This document shows positions 1 to 24,062 of a stretch of DNA of 64,000 bases, piece by piece. The notes under the pieces are model-generated. The model was not told the DNA's origin, made no database searches, and saw only the letters and a program-made list of their open reading frames with translations. This DNA comes from Phaeosaccion multiseriatum (taxonomy: Eukaryota; Ochrophyta, other classes), in NCBI GenBank assembly GCA_965112735.1, contig OZ218964.1:1550001-1614000 (forward strand), given 5' to 3'. Positions within the stretch are counted from its first letter, which is position 1, and the number at the start of each line of letters is the position of its first letter. A program made the position numbers and the translations under genes.

Positions 1-357
1 GTCGGTGATGAAGGAGGCACCTCATTGATGATAGACGAAGGAGGGGGCACCGCCAGCGATGGAGGAGGCGTCAGGGGGTGGAGCACGGCGGTGGGAAGGA
101 GGCAAGAGGGGCTTGCTTGCAGAGGAAGGAGGGAGGGGCGGGGGTGGTGGCCGTGAGGGAGGGGGCTGTGGAAGTCCGACACGAGAGGGGGGCATCGACG
201 TAAGAAAAAGTAGAGACGGAGTCCAAATCTATTTGATCCATCAGAGGTAGTGATCCATCAGGTGCAGTGATCCATCAGTCTCTCACCAAATCGATGTCTG
301 CTTGCCTCTTTCCTCTTCCCTGTTTTGCTCTTGTGTATATGTGTGTGTGTGTTTTAG
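1..357. other. Left-edge sequence, probably LIG4 intron
   Basis: No exon can be supported here. The stretch is purine-rich (GGAGG-type runs) on the plus strand and contains a tandem GATCCATCAG-like repeat near 235-277. It ends in a short GT run and TTTTAG, the acceptor for the first visible ligase exon at 358. It is most likely an intron of the ligase gene, whose 5' exons lie off the window. Confidence 0.6.
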
Positions 358-758
358 GTGAACCTGCCCATCCCCGAGGACGGCAATCTCATCTCCATGC
401 CCCTCCAAGTGCGTCGCTTAGTGCTGGAGAAGCTTCTGTGCAAGCAGCCACACAGGTAAGGAAGGAAGGAAGAAAGGGAGGAAGGAAGGAAGGAAGGAGG
501 GAGGGAAGGAAGGAAGGAAGGAAGGAAGGAAGGAAGGAAAGGCCCCTTGCCTCTCCTCTCCCAGGGAGTGAGTTAAGTACCTTGGGCCGGCGGGTCCAGC
601 CACTGTGGTGGTGTTTGGGGCGGGTGCGTCTATAACCCAAGTACAAGTACCAGGGTCCCATGCTGCTCTGTGTTTCTCTCTTTCTCCTCATTCTCTCTAT
701 CCTCTCTATCCTCTCTCGCGTCTCTTTCTCTCTCTCCTTCCTCTCTGCAGCCCCCCGC

Positions 759-797
<39 letters not shown>

Positions 798-1989
798 GTT
801 TGCCTTTGCCTCACACAAAGTTCCATTCGGCCCTCGTTTTCTTTCCCTCCCACCTCCACTCAGAGTGGAGATTGTAGAACACAAATACCTACCCGGAGCG
901 ACGCCGGGCGGCATCAGCGACGCCAAGCGGCGAGAGGACATTGTGTTTGATTTCTTTGACCTCAAGGCCATCTTTAACAATCACGAAGGCATCATCGTCA
1001 AGGATCTCACCACTCCCTACCACTTCGGAGAGGACAGCAAGTCCAAACGTGAGTGAGGGATGGAGGGAGAGAGAGAGGGAGAGAGGCGGAGAGGGAAGGA
1101 GGAATGGAGGGATGGAGGGAGGGAGGGAGAGAGAGAGGGAGAGAGGGGGAGATGGAAGGAGGAATGGAGGGAGGGAGGGAGGGAGGGAGGGAGGGAGGGA
1201 GGGAGGGAGGGAGGGAGGGAGGGAGGGAGGGAGGGAGGGAGAGGGAGGGGGGGAGGGAGGGGAAGGGGGGGGATAGAGGGAGGGAGGGAGGGGGAGGGAG
1301 AGAGGGAGGGCGGGAGAGATGGCGGGTGGGAAGAAGGAAGGGAGGGAGGAAGGGAGTGAGTGAGGGAGGGGAGGGGAGTGCAGTTGCGTGTGGTGCGTTG
1401 CTTCCCCCCCCCATCCCTCCCTCAAAGGCATGGTGTAACTCATCCACTAGAGTAGACAGAGGATGGTGGGCATGTGGGCTTGAGGGTGTACTTCCATTGA
1501 GCGTGCGTGCGCCCCGATACAATATCGCACAACGCTACTTCCTTCTACAGGCCCGTCTTCCAACCATCCAACCACTCAACCCTCCGCCTCCCCTGCCCAT
1601 GTGCCTGCCTATCCAACTAGGTGCATGGCTGAAGATGAAGCCCGACTACACGGACGGGGTGGACAGCCTCGACCTCCTAATCCTAGGGGTGATGGACGCG
1701 GGGGGGTCGAGAGCAGGGGTCGTCCCGTCTAGGTAGGTAGGGACTTGGGGAGGAAGTGTCCGTAGGTGTTGTGTTACTTCATCGCCGTGGGGTTGAGTGC
1801 CTGCACGGCTCTTTCCTTTTCACCTTTCACCCCACCCCCAATGACAATTTTTTTGAATTCAGCTCAAACTCAAAACGTAGTCTACGATGGTACTGTACCC
1901 GGGTTAGTCGTTCGTTGGCTTATCCCTTACAACCATCCCTCTCCCCTCCTTGCCTACCGTATCCGTCGCCTCGCCCGTCTGTCTACCTG

Positions 1990-2049
<60 letters not shown>

Positions 2050-2332
2050 GGAGTCAGGTTTCTGCTGGGGATTGCAGAACCACCCGTCGTAGCGGGCGCC
2101 GAGCCGACAAAGTTCCACAGCGTGGCCAAAGTAGGGAGCGGTCTCACCACCGAGGAGGCGACGGAGCTGTGGCGCAGGTTCAAAGACAAGTTTCAGGACA
2201 GGGACAAGATGAACCTCAACTTCATCAGGAAGGCCGTGGCAGGAGATGTCATGCTGGATGGAGAAGTCAGGAGGTGCATCCGGCCCCAGGACAGCTTCAT
2301 TTTGGAAGTCAGGTAGCCTATTCTCTCCCCTT

Positions 2333-2363
<31 letters not shown>

Positions 2364-5300
2364 ATGTGTGTGTGTGTGTGTGTGTATGTGTGTGTTGCGC
2401 GTGCCTTTCGTCATCCCTTTGTTTTTTTGTCGGGTTATTATTCACTTCACTCTCTCAACGACTCTCCTTACGAATCAATTGTGCAAGTCGCCTCTTCCCC
2501 TCTTCCTGCACATTCTGAGCATTCTTTGCCTTTGGACTTGCCCCTCGCTCCGTCCCTCCCTCCCTCCCTCCCTCTCTCCCTCTCTCCTTCTCTCCCTCTC
2601 TCCCTCCCTCACTTCCTCACTCACTCACTCACTCACTCCCTCCCTCCCTCCCTCTCTCTCTCTCTCTTCTCCTCCCCCCCCTCCCTCTCTCCCTCTCTCG
2701 CTCTCCCTCTCTCCCTCCCTCCTTCCCTCCCTTCAGATGTGCCGAGATTGTCAAGTCCAATGCCTTTAGCTGCGGTTACACTCTGCGCTTCCCCCGCGTG
2801 GTGGGTGTGCGGTACGATAAGAAGTGGACCGAGGTAAGCGAAGGAGGGACGGAACGAACGAGCGAACGCCTCTTTGATGCGCTTTTTCTCCTTGAGAGGG
2901 GGAGGAGGAGGGGGAGGGAGGGAGGGAGGAGGAGGGAGGAGGGAGGAGGGAGGAGGAGGAGGAGGAGGAGAAGGATGAAGAGGAGGAGGAGGAGGAGGAG
3001 GAGGAGGAGGAGGAGGAGGAGGAGGAGGAGGAGGAGGGAGGACTGGAGATAGAGGGGAAGGGGTGTGGATTGAGTAGGAGGAGGAAGGGAGGGAATTGGT
3101 TAGGGTGAGAGGAGGGAAGGGGGGGGAAGGAGAGGCAGAGAGGGAGGAAAGGGGAACTAACAGGCGGGAGGGGAGGATGGAGATTGCTAAGGGTGTCGTC
3201 ATTCGATGCAGTGAACGCTTTCCTATTAACCTTGATGTGCAATGTTCTCGATGCGATCGATCGGCGATGGGACGTAGTGCGAGACGACAAGATCCTTCAA
3301 AGACGCTCGCAATGGAGGGCGGAAGGCCATCTCCAGAGACGGCAAGGGCGGCTCCAAGAGGAGGAAAACGGCGGCCAAGAAGAGGTGGGGCATCTTAGTG
3401 GCAAGCAAGAGGATGAGGTGTTCGGTGTGTTACGTCTTTCTGTGCATGCGTGGTGTGTGGGGGGCGCTTCTCTCTATATTTTCCTGCCATCTCCCTCTCT
3501 CTGCCTCTTTCTTCCCATCTCTCTCCCTCACTCTCTGCCGGTCTTCTTCTCTCTCTCCTTCTCTCTGTCTCTCTCTTCCCCTCTCCCTCTCTCCCCCTTC
3601 CCCTCTCTCTCACGCTCCCTCCCCCCTCTCCCTGGCGCTCCTTGGCAGGCCCCGTGGCAAGGTCGTGGCGGACGTGCTTTCGGACGTAAGCGACGTGCAG
3701 GTAAGCGACGACTGCCAATGTATACATGTTGGTGATATAAGACATGGGGCACTGCTCGGGCAATGCACTTTCTCTGCTCTGTCGGTGACACCTTCCTCGT
3801 GTATCTGCTCTTCCTCTCCCTCTCCCTCTCCCTCTCCCTCTCCCTCTCCCTCCCTCGCCCTCTCCCTCTGCTGCCATCCCCTGCCATCTCCTGCCATCCC
3901 CTGCCATCCCTTGCCTTAGGTGGTGGGCAAGGCCTTTGTGATGGTTGATGAGGCCACCGGCACAGAGACGTCGCTGGAGATCTGCATCCTGCCCAGCCCT
4001 AACTTCAAACTAGAGGTGCGTGGGGTGTAGCGTATTCCTTCTCTCTCTCGGTGGGAGGCAGAGCTAGGGGTGTAGCGTATTCCTTCTCTCTCTCGGTGGG
4101 AGGCACGCAGAGAGTGTGTTCCATTCTCTCTTGTTGTCGTAATGGGTCGCACTTCGGTTTCCCCGCTCTTCGAAACAAAGCATGCGACTTTACTTTCTTC
4201 GGTTACGTGAGGACACAATAGAACCCTCAAAGCTCTTTTGTATGGGTTTCCGTTGCTGACAGACTCCGCCCTCGGACAACCACGAAAAGAGAGTAGCAGC
4301 AGCACCCGCGGGCGGAAAAGCAGCAGCAGGAGGAGGAGAAGCAGCAGCTGCAGCAGCAGCAGCAGCAGGAGGAGGAGGAGGAGGAGGAGGAGGTGGTGGT
4401 GGAGGAGGAGGAGGAGGAGCTGGAGGGAGGGCAGGCGGGGCAGTGAAAGCCGAGGAAAGTAGCAACGGTGGTCAGGCCTCGAAAGCCACAAAGGCCGATG
4501 GAAAGGAGGGCGAAGGGGGGATTGTGCAGCAGCAGAGGAAGAAGAAATACACGATTGAAGAGCTCAGTAAGCTCGTCGTTGCGCACGGCGGGACGGTGGT
4601 GGCCAATCCGGGAGAAAACACCGACTTTGTCGTCATGGGGCAAAGCTATGTCCAGTCCAAGAATGTTATCCGGCGTGAGTAGTGGAAGGAAGGAAAGGGA
4701 AGAGAAGAGAAGAGAAGAGAAGGGAAGGGAAGGGAAGAGAAGGGAAGGGAAGGGAAGCGAAGGGAAAGGAGGGGGGGAGGGGAGGGAAGAGAAGAGAAGA
4801 GGAGGGGAGGGGAGGGGTGTGAGTGAAGAGGAGAGAACGGGAAGAGAATAGAAAGGGCATATGCCTGGTCTGTGACGGGTGGGCATTCTGTACATGTGTG
4901 TACATGTCACGTTTGAGTCTCTCCCGCATGATGCGCTGTGTGGGTTGGGTATCTCCACATACCCCAATAGGAATCAGTTTGCTGCGCTCAACTCTTCATT
5001 GCAACACCCCCCCCCCCGCAACTAGCCCTTGACTGCTGCCACTGCTGCTGCCCTTGCCCCTCCACCCCCCCTCCCCTTTCCACATGTTCCGCTGTTGCCC
5101 TACCAGAGGAGAAGTGGAGCGTGGTGGACTTTGAGTGGGTGCTGGACAGCGTCGATGCCGGGGTGTACACATATCCCCTCCTGCACCAGTTCAGATACAT
5201 TCCGGAGTCCATGCAGGTGGGTGGGTGAGTGAGTGGGTGAGTGAGTGAGTGAGTGAGTGAGTGAGTGGGTGAGTAAGTACGTGAGTGAGTGAGTGAGTGA

Positions 5301-6011
5301 GTGAGTGAGTGAGTGAGTGGGGGCTCTCTGTCTCTCTCTCTCTGTGGACAGGCACGGCAAGCCGAGGGGGCGACCGCCAACCCTACGCTGTTTTGTGTTT
5401 GCTTGGTGTGGAATGTTGCCTCCTCTGCTCTACTCGCACTTTTTTTTCTTAGGTGACTCCTATAAGTCAATAAAGTCCTCTGGTCTGCTCTGGTCCTCTC
5501 CCGCGCTGCTTCACTACACTACACGAGGGCTCCACTAGTGTTCAAAGCAAGCTAGTCTCCAAAAAGGGACAGCGCGTTGTGTCGAACAACACTCGGCCTT
5601 TCACCAACCCCCCGCCCCGACCCAACCCCACATTCTGTCTCTCTCTCACACATACACATAAGCACACCCACTCTCACTCTCACTCTCAATATATCTCTCT
5701 CGTTCTCTCTTTTCTCTCTCTCTCCCTTTACAGGAGATTCTCGGTAAATACATGGACGTGTACGGTGACTTGTACGTCACGGACCTCACCCCGGGGAAGC
5801 TCAAGGTCCTTATGAACAGCGACAACATGACGGAGGAGAAACTGAGGTGAGCGAAAAACCTAGGCAAGGTAGAGACGTATATAGGCAGGGTAAAGGTGTA
5901 GTATATAGGCAGGACAGGGAAGATCGACGCGGCGTGTCCTCTCATCACGCCGTATCCACGCCGTGTTGTGTGTGTGTGTGTATGCGTGTGCCTGTGTGTG
6001 TCTGGGCGACG

Positions 6012-6044
<33 letters not shown>

Positions 6045-7382
6045 GGAAGCGGAGGCTCGAGCTCCGAGAAACAGAGGAAGGCCGAAAGCTCGTTCCCCAT
6101 GAGGTGCCCCTGCCCTGGAGAGAAGCCCTGTTGGAGGCGGAGGGGGAGGAGGACGGAGAGGCTCTTGCTGACATGATGGACACGCCCTTCAACTTCTTTT
6201 GGAGGAACGAGGCGAAGTTCTACGTGGACTGTTACACAACGCTTGGCGACGACGGGCTGGGATCCGACGACGGCCTGGGGTCCGAGGGGTCCGATGTGAG
6301 TGTGTGTTTTCATCTTATACTCTGCTTTGCTCTGTCTCTCTCTCTCTGTGTGTGTCTCTCTCTCTTGTGCTCTACTCTGCTATCCTCTTATGTATTTTAT
6401 CTCCCTCTCTTACGTCAACGTGCTCCTCCTTTCATCCTTTTACGCCACGCACTGAACGTCTGTGTGGCCGAGCGACTTCCTCCCCCTCCCCCCACTACCC
6501 GTTCATATCCGTCTACTCTCGCCCTTCCCCTGCGCTGTTCGTTCTTTGTCTCTTCTCCTCATCAACGGCGGCCCTCTCAGACAAGAAAAGGGCAGCCAGC
6601 GTCTTGTGGGGAGGGTCGGCAGAAGTCCCCCCTCTCGAGCTTGCCACACATGGAGCTCTTGCTGCGCTGCTACGGAGGCTCTGTGCAGCCCTCCCTCTCG
6701 CTTGGTGTGACCTACGTGGTGGTGGATCCGGAGGACCTGACTCGGCTGAAAGACATCCAGGCCAGAATCGGCAAACTCCACAAGCAACGGGTCAGTGTGT
6801 GTTGTTCCTATCTTTGTTCTTGGTCTTGCTCTTGTTTGTTTGCATCTTCGCATCTTCGTTTTTTTTGCTTGTTTGTTTGTTTGTATTTATTTATTAGGTT
6901 CGTGTTAAGAAGGCATTGTTTGGTGGCCCCTCCCCTCCCCTCCCCTCACCTCACCACCCATCCCCCCCCCCCGCCCCCCTCCTCCCATTCCGTCCTCCCC
7001 TCCTCTCACTCACCTTCTTCTTGTGTCATTTCTCTCCCCGCCCCGTCGAGCTTAGGAGGTGAAGAGCAACCGCATCAGACACACGCAAATTGTAACGCCT
7101 CTCTGGGTACGACACTGCATCGGCAAGGGCAAGATGGAGACGCCGGAGGAGGAGGGGCACAAGATCATCGGAGACGGGCAGGGGTGGGAAGCAGCCGGAG
7201 GGGGGGCTGCACGTAGGACGCTCCATGACCAGGGCCTTTTGCATGACATGGGCGCCGGGTGGAGCGAAGAGGATGAGGACGACGAAGGAGAAGAGGAAGA
7301 GAAAGAAGGAGGAGGAGGAGGAGGAGGAGGAGGAGGAGGAGGAGGAGGAAGAGACGCAGGAGTAAAGAAGATGGAGACTTGA
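358..7382 (+). CDS. LIG4: DNA ligase IV, 3' part (ATP-dependent ligase C-terminal core plus two BRCT domains)
   Basis: ATP-dependent ligase that seals double-strand breaks in non-homologous end joining in the nucleus, with XRCC4 bound between the BRCT repeats. Exons: 358-455, 864-1048, 1621-1732, 2058-2312, 2737-2833, 3278-3384, 3649-3700, 3920-4015, 4263-4674, 5107-5216, 5734-5846, 6046-6295, 6581-6790, 7056-7382 (or 7059). All junctions are GT-AG and phases match throughout, giving 807 residues in the window. Visible motifs are EGIIVKD (motif IV), WLKMKPDY (motif V) and TLRFPRVVGVRYDKKW (motif VI). The first BRCT follows (EELSKLVVAHGGTVVANPGE, ending near ESMQ), then the ligase-IV-typical YGDLYVTDL linker, then a second BRCT (MELLLRCYGGSVQP to VTPLWVRHCIGKGKMETPEE). 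Oddities are a poly-Ala/poly-Gly insert before BRCT1 (4320-4440) and an acidic plus poly-Gly tail. The adenylated lysine and N-terminal domain are outside the window. Confidence 0.95.
456..863 (+). repeat. LIG4 intron with (GGAA)n and (CT)n tracts
   Basis: The intron opens directly into a GGAA array (about 457-540), with the donor GTAAGG grading into the repeat. It closes with a pyrimidine stretch including (CT)n at about 755-794 before the acceptor at 863. Confidence 0.9.
1049..1390 (+). repeat. (GGGA)n-type purine array after a LIG4 donor
   Basis: The donor GTGAGTGAGGGA runs straight into about 330 bp of almost pure purine, mostly GGGA units with GGAA and GAGA variants. It is homopurine on the transcribed-sense strand. 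Confidence 0.9.
1988..2047 (+). repeat. (CT)n microsatellite in LIG4 intron
   Basis: About 28 uninterrupted CT dinucleotides just upstream of the acceptor at 2057, acting as an extreme polypyrimidine tract. Confidence 0.95.
2313..2736 (+). repeat. LIG4 intron of (CT)n, (GT)n and (CCCT)n arrays
   Basis: After the donor there are CT repeats, then GT repeats (about 2350-2396). A long CCCT/CTCC/CACT pyrimidine array (about 2545-2735) runs into the acceptor. Confidence 0.85.
2885..3040 (+). repeat. (GGA)n / (GGGA)n array in LIG4 intron
   Basis: About 150 bp of purine trinucleotide and tetranucleotide units between exons ending 2833 and starting 3278. Confidence 0.9.
4028..4110 (+). repeat. Tandem duplication in LIG4 intron
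   Basis: A segment beginning GTGTAGCGTATTCCTTCTCT occurs twice in a row, about 43 bp apart, with near identity through GTGGGAGGCA. Confidence 0.85.
4675..4830 (+). repeat. GGGAA/GAGAA purine array in LIG4 intron
   Basis: Pentanucleotide purine repeats (GGGAA, GAGAA) follow the donor GTGAGTAGTGGAAGG. Confidence 0.85.
5217..5322 (+). repeat. (GTGA)n array beginning at a LIG4 splice donor
   Basis: The intron begins with GTGG and GTGA units that continue for about 100 bp, so every unit resembles the 5' splice site. Confidence 0.95.
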
Positions 7383-7548
7383 CGTCCTTTCTTACCCCGT
7401 CAGAGAACAGCAGTGAAAGAGGGAGCGAGAGAGGGAGGAAGGAGGGGGGGAGAGAGACGGAGGAGGGAGATGGAGGGCCAGGCGGGCGAGCATATCGGCC
7501 CTAGACCGGGTAAGTGGCGTCGGCCCCTCTCGTAGGACCCTTGCTTGG

Positions 7549-7760
7549 ACGCTCTCTCTCTCTCTCTCTCTCCCTCTCTCTCTTTCTCTCTCTCTCTTTC
7601 TTTCTCCCTCTCTCTCCCTCTCTCTCTCTCTCTCCACCTCTTTCTCTCTCTCTCTTTCTCTCTCTCTGTCCGTTTCTTTCTCTTTCTCTCTATCTCTTTC
7701 TCTCTCTCTCCCTTTCTTTCTTTCTCTCTCTCTCTTTCTCTCTCTCTCCCTCTCACTCTT

Positions 7761-7823
<63 letters not shown>

Positions 7824-7829
7824 ATCCCT

Positions 7830-7862
<33 letters not shown>

Positions 7863-7865
7863 CCC
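7549..7865 (+). repeat. Long CT-rich pyrimidine tract
   Basis: About 315 bp with essentially only C and T on the plus strand, mainly (CT)n with CCCT and CTTT interruptions. It lies between two convergent genes and could form triplex DNA. Confidence 0.95.
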
Positions 7866-8539
7866 CTTTCGTGGAGGTCATGGGGAGTCGCGGGGTTGGG
7901 CTGAAGGGCGGAGTGAGCGCTAAGGGGGGCAAGTCCAGGGAGAGGGACTGACAAGCAGATGACCCGCAGATGACCCGCAGATGACCAGAGCGATGGCCAG
8001 CAGCAGATTACCAGCAGCAGACGACTGCGATCTCCCTCACGCGACCGAAGAAGACGGCTAACCAGTGACTTGCTCGTCCAGGTTGAGCAGCACCAGAGGG
8101 GGCGACGATGAGAGCGTACCGGAGTTTGAACAAAATGCGATAGGCTATGTGTAAACAGTGCTGTGGCTCTTCCGCCCACTCTTCCCTCTATGACTATTAT
8201 ATTAGAGCTGCAGGCCGGCACCTATGGACTCTTGTCGGGTCGGCTCTCACTCATGCCAAGTTCATAGGAGCTTTTGCTTGGAGACACTTTATTGAGTTGA
8301 ATTGAACTGTACCACCATAGAGCCTAAGAGTGCTGCTTACGGAGTGAAAGTGAATCCGACTATAACAGCAAGACCAAGAGGGTTGGTGCGATGGTGCGAT
8401 ACTCCTCCGCTGTGCTCTACCTCTATACCTCCCCTCCAGCACTTGAGCGAAGCGTCAGTGCGTAGTGGGGCCCTCTCTTTGCCTTAAGAACAAATGAATA
8501 AGCAGAAGGAAGCAGCAGCAGAAGCAGCAGCAGAAGCAG

Positions 8540-8557
8540 CAGCAGTTGGTGATACAG
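8540..8557 (+). repeat. Dispersed 18-bp word, copy 1
   Basis: Exact CAGCAGTTGGTGATACAG preceded by CAG repeats, immediately downstream of the EFL1 stop codon (EFL1 is on the minus strand). Confidence 0.95.
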
Positions 8558-8565
8558 AAGCCCTC

Positions 8566-19622
<11,057 letters not shown>

Positions 19623-20157
19623 GTCTATGCCCTGCTAATCAGAACAGTGGCAATGCCCGGTGCTTCAGTATTGAATTCTCATTGCTACTGCCATTACGTT
19701 GTTTGTCTTCTCCCGTTCTAGCGGATCTATCGGTCCGCGATCGGGATTGCGATGGATCGGCCCCTCCTGGCATGCATGTTGGACATCCAAAATCATGCCA
19801 TTTGCGGTGACTCGCTTACCCGTTCTGGACACGATCAATAAAAACACTATGTTTACGTCCGCACGAGGTAGAAAGTAACCAGGAGAGCTCTATGATACTC
19901 ATACAACCCTGAAGCAGTCCAAGGGATTTGAAGACAATCCGCTCAGTGCAGCTCTGGTGCTGGGGGGGGGTGCGCGCCAAAATCCGTTGAATCCGGTGCG
20001 CGCGGCGGGAGCACGAGAAGCGAGGGGAGACTTGAGGGGAAGAGGGTAGGACCTTCTCCCTTCCAAGACCCGCACCCACAGAGGTCTGAAAGTGCCGCGC
20101 AGCTGACCAGGGAGGAGGAGGGGAGGAGGTGGTGTGGTGTAAAACAGCGGAGCGGAT
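19623..20157. promoter_or_regulatory. Divergent spacer between EFL1 and the cupredoxin-like gene
   Basis: 535 bp separate the two start codons, so promoters for both genes must lie in or near here. It is mostly unique sequence without the simple repeats typical of the window, which fits regulatory DNA. No specific box can be named. Confidence 0.5.
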
Positions 20158-22663
20158 ATGGCGGAGGCCCTAATCTCGCCAAGGACAAAGTTCCGCAACC
20201 ATAAGAGCGCAGTCCACCACCAGGAGCAGCAGCAACATCAGCAGAATGCCGCGGCTTCCAACGTACCCAGCTGGACTGTGCCAGCCAGCTCCAGCACCCA
20301 TCGGATGCCTTCGGGTCGGGCGAAGAAGGGGCGCCATCTCAGTGCCCATGGACAGGAGGCGCAGCAGCAGCAGCAGCAGCCGCAGCAGAAGGCGGCAGTG
20401 GGTCCGACCATCTTCATCCAGGACTACGCCGTAGACAGGAGCGAGGTGACTGTAGACGCTGGTACTTCCGTACGCTGGATCAACCAGCACCCCCATGAGA
20501 ACATCCGCCTGGTCTGCCGGGAGAAGCCCGACACACAGGCAGGGGGGGAAACAACGGCAGCAGCAGACTGTGATGAAGGTATGCCGAAGAAGCACCCGCA
20601 GCAACCGCAGCAACAGCAGGAGGAGGTGTTTGAGATGGAGGTGGCAGCGAACGGGCACTCGTGTGATTGGGGCTTCCTCAAGCCCGGCGTCTTCGAGTAC
20701 CACGCCGTTCAGTATCCGATGATCAGAGGAACAGTCTATGTGTCCATGTCGAAGAAGAGATGCAGAGGCGGCGTGTCCAGCAGCAGCAGCAGCGGTGGTA
20801 CAGGCAGCAGTACTTTGTCACGGGGGAGCAGCGGCCGCATCCTCTCCCATTCTGTGAGGCAACCTTCAATAGGAGGAGCAGATGATTGTCTATCACGCAC
20901 CGGTGGCTCTCCTCCCAATAGGCGAACACGTAGCCCCATCCACGACGGTCAGCTGGAGGGCACGAGTGGAGATGGGGGGGACAGGGGAGCCCACCTCCGT
21001 AGCAGTGGCGACAGCACCCGAGGGAGTGGTATTTTGGGGCCGCGGGGTATCGGGCAGCAGGGGCAGGACCTGGAACAGTCCCCGCGGGTACGGTTCACGG
21101 CACAGCACTGCCCTGTCTCACGGGATAGTGACGACGAAGGCGTGGAGGGGGGGGCTCTGGGCTATGCCTTTGACACGGACGACAAGCCCGTTCACAGTGG
21201 AGAGCTGTGGAGCCAGATGAAGGCGTTTGAGCGTACGTTGCCTGGCGGTGGTGGTAGTGGTGGTGGTGAGCGTCGAGGGGACGGCATGGGCTCTGCTGTG
21301 GGTGGATCAGCAACAGGAGCAGCAGCAGCAGCAGCAGCAGCCGGAGGAGTGGGCTCGGAGACGGGGGGCAGTGCCTATGCCACAGTCACATCTACTGCCG
21401 CGGCATCGAGAGATTTGAGCGCGCGACAGAAGGGCTGGCAGGAGCAAGCCCAGCGGAAGGAGGAGCAGCAGCAGGTCAAACCGCATCTACTGAAGAGCGT
21501 ATCGAGAAGGGCGGCGGAGAAGAAAACATGCAGGCCGCAAATAGTGATGACCGACGCTGCGGCGGCGGATGTCAAGGGCGGAAATGGGGCGCTTGACTCT
21601 TCCTCTTCTTCTGGCGACGACGCGGGTCCGGATGACGAAATGGAGGGTATCAAGGGGGGAAGGGGGAGCGGGAGCGTAGACTATGGCGAGTTTGGAGAGG
21701 AGCAGCAAGGGGGGAGTGGGAGGGATGGCGCAGCAGCTGACAAAGACTTACGGCTGCGGGCCAATCGGCTGCGGCGTCAGCAGCCGAGGAGGAGGAGCGC
21801 GTCTGGGGGCGGTAGCAGTCCCTACCTGTCTCCTGCGACAAGCCCCGCCACTGCAGCCGCCAGTGTCGTGAGTAGCAGTGGTACCACCCGGAATCAGCAA
21901 CAGCAGAGGAAGAGCAGCAGCGGCGGCAGCAGCAGCAGTGGTTCGACGAAGCTGAACAAGCAGCGCCGCAAGCACAAGAAGGAAGCAGAGGAGAGGCTCC
22001 TTTTGATACCGTCCGTGCTCGCGTGTGGGGACGAAGGAGGAGAGGGTACCGCTTCTGGACCGTCCAGTGTGGAGAGTGGCTTCCTCGCTGCTGCTCAGCT
22101 ATCTCCGCACTTTTATCCCCTGCTATCTCCTTCGCCTTCGCAAGCGCAAGCGGCGAAGCGTGAAAGCGTGGGCAGCACGGGCAAGGCTGTCTCTCCCTCG
22201 TCCGTTTCTCCGTCATTGACCTGTCTCGTTGAGAAGGACAAGAAAGGCTTCGATGTGGGCGTTAGGGACACTCGAAAAGGAGCGGCAGGAGCAGCGGTGA
22301 AAAGGCGGAGTGAAGGATACGAGGGAGGAGGAGGAGGAGGAGGAGGAGGAGGAGGAGGAGGAGGAGGAGGAGGAGGAGGGGGAGGAGGAGGACGAGGAGA
22401 AGAAGGAAGTCCGCCGATCTTCCACCCTCTCGCCCCCCTCTATGGTTCCTTCCCCCCCACCGCACCGCAGCTGGCGACGACTGAGGCGGCAGCTGCTGGA
22501 GCCCCCACTCTTCCAACCGAGGGAGCATTGGGGCCTAAGGGAACGTCACCATTGGCCCCCATGGCAGCGGTATCAACACCTTCCCTGAACAGCAGCGTCC
22601 GCAAGGCCCCTATCGTCGCCTGCTCCCCAACCGCAAGCAGCACCACCGCCACGACCCCCGGTC

Positions 22664-22700
<37 letters not shown>

Positions 22701-24030
22701 GAAGAGGAGGAGGAGGAGGAGGAGAGTGAGATCTCGGACCGAGACCGCCACACCCCCTTCGCCACCGCAACGCAGTGTGGAGATGGTGTTGGACCACTAC
22801 GAGTTCGAGCCCCAGAGGGTCGAGGTGCCGCGTGGGACGGTCGTGGTCTTCCGGCTGGAGTCTGGCGGGGGTGGCTGCGAGCATGAGCTGGAGGGCAAGA
22901 TGGACAATGGGACGCTTGCCTTCCCAACCTCTCATGTGCTGAGCATGACTCCGGCTAAGGATGATGACGGTGAAGGTGGTGGTGTAGGGAAGAGCAGCAG
23001 GAGAGAGTACTCGGTGAAGCTGGACAAGCCCGGTCTGGTCACGGTGAAGTGTAAAATCTTCCCAGAGACCACGTGCTCCATCTGGGTGAAGGAGGGGGGG
23101 GGGGGAGAAGACGACGACGACGACGACGACGAGGAGGAGGAGGAGGAGCAGGAGGAGCGCATCGACGAAGACGAATACTTCGCCGACAGTGAGGCAGTAC
23201 TGAGGGTGGACGTTAGCGACGAAGAGCGGCAGGTGGAAGCGAAGACAGCGGACCCACGGATTCGGCAAGATGATGATGCAGAAGTGGGGAGGAGGAGGGC
23301 CACCACCGGAGGTGATGTTGAAGCAGCGATTCCCAGTGGGACAAGAGTGCCCACCGGGGACAGAGGGCACCAGGAAGGAACCGTTAAAGCTGGAGCTGAT
23401 GTTGTTGAGGTGAGAAAGAGTCAGAGAGGGCAAGGGTGGTGGGGGGGGGGGGGGGGATGAAGGGAGGACACCCTACGGCTGTATCACAAACCAAGGCGTA
23501 ATAGTGGTTCTAAATCTTCTTGACGGTTATTTTTTTTGCGCGCAGGAGAATGTGGAGGACGAACTCCAGCAGGAGGAGGGGCAGGAGCAGCAACCTCAAC
23601 AGCAAGAGGAGGAGCAGCGGCAGCAGAAGGAAGGGGAGGAGGAGCAGCGGTGGCAACACCACCAAGAGCAGCCACCGCAGCTGCGACTGCGAGGAGGAGG
23701 AGGAGGAGAGGGACGAGAGGAGAGTAACTCAGTCCCTCGCCAATGGGACGTGGCCATCTCATCGCTCGGCTTCAACCCTCCTACACTTCATCTCCGTGTA
23801 GGTGACTGGGTGCGGTGGTATGTACCATCGCCTTCCTCCACATCAGCCCCACCGGACGGAGGAGGTGTCCGCGGCAGCAGCACCACCACCACCGGCACGA
23901 GAAGGAGACGCAAGAGGAGGAGGAAGAGCGGCGCCCAAGGCATCGAAGAAGGGGCTTCAGATCACCACCACGACAGCGATGTCAGCTTTGGAAGCAGCGA
24001 GGAGGGGGATGGGGATCGCGGCGGCAGTGG

Positions 24031-24062
<32 letters not shown>

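Larger units (their letters stand above)
7383..8565. other. Spacer between convergent LIG4 and EFL1 ends
   Basis: No coding exon is supported. It holds the shared 3' flanks. A purine block lies at about 7410-7480 and a very long CT/CCCT/CTTT pyrimidine tract at about 7549-7865. After a unique stretch to about 8500 come CAG/GCAGAA repeats that end in one copy of the dispersed 18-bp word (8540-8557), nine bases past the EFL1 stop codon. Confidence 0.8.

Noticed and set aside
59-250. Short plus-strand open frame at the left edge
   Set aside because: Purine-repeat translation rich in Gly/Glu; it does not join the ligase exon at 358.
7400-8221. Minus-strand open frame rich in Arg-Glu
   Set aside because: It is the antisense of the long CT tract between LIG4 and EFL1, with no family signal and no splice context.
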